Origin: JAAOZP01 sp038848185
GTDB taxonomy: Archaea; Thermoproteota; EX4484-205; JAAOZP01
Direction of reading: 5' to 3'
Assembly (NCBI GenBank): GCA_038848185.1
Contig: JAWCNV010000015.1
Location: 1 to 48,275, forward strand
Length of the DNA stretch: 48,275 nucleotides
Shown here piece by piece: positions 48,021-48,275 of the stretch. The notes under the pieces are model-generated. The model was not told the DNA's origin. It worked only from the letters and a program-made list of their open reading frames with translations, and searched no databases. A program made the translations under genes and the position numbers. Each line of letters begins with the position of its first letter. Position 1 is the stretch's first letter.

Positions 48021-48181
48021 ACCCTTCGACCATCACCCTTCTTGGAAGACAACGATGACTTTAATATGATTACTGAAGAACATGCCTCCTGGAATAAATG
48101 TTTCTCAAGAACTTAGGCTATCCCATAAAAAAGAAAAAGGTTTATTTCCCCCTTTAAAGAAGCGTTTCCTCGTTCTGATAT

Positions 48182-48275
48182 GCTCCGGTGGTGTAGCCCG
48201 GTAAGCATACCGGCCTTTCGGACATTTAAGCTTGAAGAAAGCCGGGGGTCCCGGGTTCAAATCCCGGCCGGAGCA
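48182..48275 (+). tRNA. tRNA-Glu(TTC) with a 19-nt intron
   Basis: The acceptor strands GCTCCGG and CCGGAGC pair, with discriminator A at the last base of the window, so encoding of CCA cannot be judged. The anticodon stem is CCGGC/GCCGG and the spliced loop CTTTCGA gives anticodon TTC. The T-arm is CCGGGTTCAAATCCCGG. The mature length is 75 nt. A TATA element (CTTTAAAG, 48152-48159) lies about 26 nt upstream. Confidence 0.92.
48221..48239 (+). other. BHB intron of tRNA-Glu(TTC), canonical position 37/38
   Basis: The intron is GACATTTAAGCTTGAAGAA. Exon CTTT pairs with intron GAAG (one G-U) as the 4-bp central helix, with bulges CGG (cut CG/G) and AAA (cut AA/A). The outer helix is the anticodon stem. 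Confidence 0.88.

Noticed and set aside
1..48275. CRISPR array, rRNA, SRP RNA or RNase P RNA
   Set aside because: No regularly spaced repeats and no recognisable conserved RNA cores were seen on either strand.

Overview
This is an archaeal chromosome segment. It shows clustered archaeal/eukaryal-type ribosomal protein genes (L14e, L18e, L19e, L32e, S4e), the RNA polymerase subunits Rpo3/RpoD and RpoN, Rpp29 of RNase P, Cbf5, a histone, archease, and an IDI-2/mevalonate kinase isoprenoid set. Promoters are TATA-type, TTG and GTG starts are common, and several genes look leaderless. Small bulge-helix-bulge (BHB) introns in all three tRNA genes and in cbf5 suggest a TACK-type lineage (Thermoproteota, Korarchaeota, Bathyarchaeia or a relative). 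The sequence alone does not settle the lineage.

Layout. 1-1290: start of gltX and fni (minus). 1516-4617: a large exported M6-like metalloprotease (plus) inserted into the isoprenoid cluster. 4707-10694: the S13-S4-[S11]-RpoD-L18e-L13-S9-RpoN-S2-MEMO-mevalonate kinase cluster (minus), in which rps11 alone is flipped to plus although it keeps its usual position. 10914-11017: tRNA-Ser(GGA) with an intron. 11113-27956: a long minus-strand superoperon running from a SPOUT methyltransferase through L3, L4, L23, L2, S19, L22, S3 and onward to SecY, an EMC3-like insertase, CMP kinase, L14e and Cbf5. It is interrupted by a plus-strand 74-aa gene between S19 and L22 and by a weakly coding stretch between S19 and L2. 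28032-28656: a PDCD5-like protein and tRNA-Ser(TGA) with a D-arm intron.

28.8-44.3 kb is accessory in character: a HEAT-repeat gene cut by a stop codon, a two-gene iron-sulphur unit, a glycoside hydrolase-like protein, membrane proteins, a membrane-anchored zinc protease, an FmdE/ECF-like pair behind a NikR-spaced inverted repeat, dtxR-feoA-feoB, archease, a small wH/HTH pair, and an arsR-thioredoxin-permease operon. Two regulators are frameshifted and a mannosyltransferase remnant is present, so part of this region may be decaying. 44349-48275: histone, IleRS, and tRNA-Glu(TTC) with an intron.

The most interesting signal is a set of four very short BHB introns, 13 to 19 nt. The 13-nt one lies in cbf5, splits the codon of the catalytic aspartate, and exactly restores the reading frame when removed. 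The in-place inversion of rps11 is the second. No CRISPR array, rRNA or complete insertion sequence was seen.
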